Shown piece after piece: positions 62,085 through 64,000 of a DNA stretch of 64,000 bases. The stretch is from positions 62,001 through 126,000 of the forward strand of contig JAEYOQ010000064.1 of NCBI GenBank assembly GCA_023411555.1, written 5' to 3'. Made by a program: the position numbers and the translations under genes. Under the pieces are notes generated by a model. The model was not told the DNA's origin, ran no database searches, and saw only the letters and a list, made by a program, of their open reading frames with translations. How positions within the stretch are numbered: position 1 is the first letter of the stretch; each line of letters begins with the position of its first letter. This stretch comes from Bacillota bacterium. Its GTDB lineage: Bacteria; Bacillota; Clostridia; Lachnospirales; Lachnospiraceae.

Positions 62085-64000
62085 ATGAAGAAAAAACTAG
62101 TGATATTATGTCTTCTAACCATCGTTTCATTCGGTCTGTTTAATCTGCAAAGCTTGGATATAGCACAAGCAAGTTCAATGGTCACTGCCAATTCCATTCG
62201 AATCGAGACTTATCCGGATAGAATTGTTTATGGATATGGTGAGGATTTTGACCCTACTGGTATGGAAGTAACAAGTCTAAATAGTGACGGAACCAGTAGT
62301 GTAATTACGGATTACGTGATAGAGGGTTATAATAATCAGCGATTGGGAACTCAGATCATCGCTATTCGTTACCAGGATTTAACCACCTATATTTCGATTC
62401 AGGTATTACCTGAAAAGATTAAGAATCTAAGCATCAGCGAACGAAGTCTCTCCTCCTATACGCTTACCTGGTCACCGGTACAGGGGGAAGCTTATTACGA
62501 GATTTACCGTAAAGAAGAGCCGTCGGGAATATATATTTATGAAGCAACGTTACAGTCTAATTCCTACACGGTAACTGATTATACCGGTGCTATCTATTCC
62601 TATCAGGTCCGTGCTGTAATGCAGATGGATGGAACAACCTATAACGGTATGTTTTCCGAGCCCATTCAGGCGACAACAATACCAGGAAAGGTGGAGGCTC
62701 TCAATACAATTGATATAACGGATACTTCGGTAGGATTAGTCTGGACTATGGTAAACGGAGCGACCGGTTACAGTGTATATCGAAAGGAAGCCTCTGCAAA
62801 GGAATTTACATACATTGGAGATACCAATTTGACCATGTATCAGGACACAAAGCTTAAATCAGGAACAAGCTACCAATATAAGGTTTGTGCTTATCGAATT
62901 AATAATACTTTTTGTGGTGAAGCTTCCGAAATTCTGGATCTGAGCACGATGCCCGCCAAAGTAGCGCTACGTGTCAAGTCAGGAGATAAGATGGCCAGAT
63001 TGTCCTGGAAAGCAGTTACCGGAGCCACTTCCTATGAGATCTACTACGGCGATGAGGATTCTGATTTTTCATTATTGACGACAGTGGCAGGTAATACAAC
63101 CTCCTACCTCATCGAGAATTTACTGACCGGTAACAACTACTCCTACTATATGCTTGCAAAGAAGGAGTATAAAGGAGTTATTTACGAAGGAGCAAGTTCA
63201 GAGGTACAGACGGTTACAATAGAAGAGCCCAAGGCTACTAGTACAGAAGCAAAATATTTTGCAGATGAGGCAGCTTTTAAGAAATCCACTGCCTATATCA
63301 ATATCGAATTCTTTAAGAAGAATGTAAAATATAAAAAGAGCTATGTAATACCAGGCTTAATCAATACCAATGTCGGAGGCTTTCAAAGCTCTACAATGTG
63401 TCCACAAGGTATTACCTTTGCAGGAAATTATCTGTTGATCTCTGCATATGATCTGTCAGCTGAAGAGCTTTCGGTGGTTTATGTAGTAGACAAAAAGACA
63501 AAAGAGCTGTTAACCACGTTGGTCTTACCGACCAATGCCCATGTCGGTGGAATTTGCTATGATGGAAAGAGTATCTATCTTACGACGGGAAGTAAGGTAT
63601 CCGCTTTTTGGTTCTCTGATATTAAAGCGGCTATAAAGACCGGAAAGCCCAGTGTCAATGTAAGCTTTCATTCGGTATGTAAGGTTGGCTTATCCGCATC
63701 CTATATTACCTATTATCGTGATAAGCTATGGGTTGGTTCTTATGATGAATTAAAGAGTACAAAGCTATACAGCTTCTATGTAGATGATTTTGATGATTAT
63801 GTTACTCTAACCAAATCAGATGAGATAACTATGCCAACCAGAGTGCAGGGAATTGCCTTTACTAAGGATGGATATATGCTGATGTCCCGTTCTTGTCAAT
63901 TATATAAAGGCTTACGCGGTTATATGCGTCAAATCGATGTATATCTTCCGGAATACTCGGAGGAAGACAGCGGTAGCATGGATATAGGTGACAGTCTCAA
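62085..64000 (+). CDS. Secreted multidomain protein, Ig-like/fibronectin III/propeller-like (3' end outside window)
   Basis: The first 638 codons of a large exported protein; the frame is open to the window edge. It starts with a signal peptide (MKKKLVILCLLTIVSFGLF, cut near QASS), then a bacterial Ig-like group 3 domain (about residues 30-120), then three fibronectin type III-like repeats (about 125-385, each with a Y-E-I-Y-R/Y-S-V-Y-R strand), then a region with WD/propeller-like strands (IPGLINTNVGGFQSSTMCPQGITFAG, then HVGGICYDGKSIYLTTG). AAGGAG precedes the ATG at 62085. It is probably a cell-surface or secreted binding protein; no enzymatic motif is seen in the part available. Confidence 0.8.
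   Translation, partial: MKKKLVILCLLTIVSFGLFNLQSLDIAQASSMVTANSIRIETYPDRIVYGYGEDFDPTGMEVTSLNSDGTSSVITDYVIEGYNNQRLGTQIIAIRYQDLTTYISIQVLPEKIKNLSISERSLSSYTLTWSPVQGEAYYEIYRKEEPSGIYIYEATLQSNSYTVTDYTGAIYSYQVRAVMQMDGTTYNGMFSEPIQATTIPGKVEALNTIDITDTSVGLVWTMVNGATGYSVYRKEASAKEFTYIGDTNLTMYQDTKLKSGTSYQYKVCAYRINNTFCGEASEILDLSTMPAKVALRVKSGDKMARLSWKAVTGATSYEIYYGDEDSDFSLLTTVAGNTTSYLIENLLTGNNYSYYMLAKKEYKGVIYEGASSEVQTVTIEEPKATSTEAKYFADEAAFKKSTAYINIEFFKKNVKYKKSYVIPGLINTNVGGFQSSTMCPQGITFAGNYLLISAYDLSAEELSVVYVVDKKTKELLTTLVLPTNAHVGGICYDGKSIYLTTGSKVSAFWFSDIKAAIKTGKPSVNVSFHSVCKVGLSASYITYYRDKLWVGSYDELKSTKLYSFYVDDFDDYVTLTKSDEITMPTRVQGIAFTKDGYMLMSRSCQLYKGLRGYMRQIDVYLPEYSEEDSGSMDIGDSL

Overview
The window reads as a chromosomal segment of a low-GC Gram-positive anaerobe, most likely a member of the Lachnospiraceae (Clostridium cluster XIVa). 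The grounds are AT-rich coding, strong AGGAGG-type ribosome sites, lipoprotein-type solute-binding proteins, YesMN-type and LytTR regulators, and a sodium-pump decarboxylase subunit pair. The taxonomic call is inference. I see no tRNA, rRNA, CRISPR array, transposase or phage gene.

Region 1 (1-1914) is the tail of an ABC-2 export operon (ATPase and permease). Region 2 (2114-36259) is a very large carbohydrate-ester locus. It carries two complete sugar ABC importers (2114-5268 on + and 27750-31464 split over both strands), two GH13_18 sugar phosphorylases (8386 and 26274), a P-loop kinase, an AraC regulator, a YesM/YesN-type two-component system, a LacI-type regulator broken by a stop codon, and an MFS transporter. 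It also has fourteen esterase or deacetylase-type genes: one CE2/SGNH, five short CE1-like proteins, a family of four ~500-residue esterases, two ~365-residue esterases, one beta-lactamase-fold hydrolase and one NodB-type deacetylase. None of these has a signal peptide. Two of the short CE1-like proteins have lost the nucleophilic serine. The simplest reading is that an acylated or aroylated oligosaccharide is imported intact, stripped of its acyl groups in the cytoplasm, and the remaining glucoside is split by phosphorolysis.

Region 3 (36427-44906) is mixed: a TraB-family membrane protein, an autoregulated-looking LytTR regulator between two DUF3021-like membrane proteins, a MerR/TipAS-like regulator whose start is frameshifted, a ferredoxin-type protein related to epoxyqueuosine reductase, a PstS-like lipoprotein, a second MFS transporter and a PlsC-type acyltransferase. 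Region 4 (45038-51900) holds an L,D-transpeptidase, class Ia ribonucleotide reductase nrdA/nrdB with a candidate NrdR box pair, and a divergent oadG-oadB pair that includes a 52-residue gene. Region 5 (52161-57656) is a Wadjet/MukBEF-like jetA-jetB-jetC operon with no jetD beside it. Region 6 (57964-61629) is a three-gene xanthine-dehydrogenase-type molybdenum hydroxylase operon. The window closes with a 207-bp single palindrome and the first 638 codons of a secreted Ig/fibronectin-III/propeller-like protein.

Non-coding features worth attention are a dense hairpin array (31515-31697) with a diverged second copy (37641-37700) that has a different but still fully paired stem, a pair of 10-bp direct repeats upstream of the LytTR operon promoter, a LacI/cre-like operator overlapping the promoter of the esterase operon, and the 207-bp palindrome at 61738-61944.
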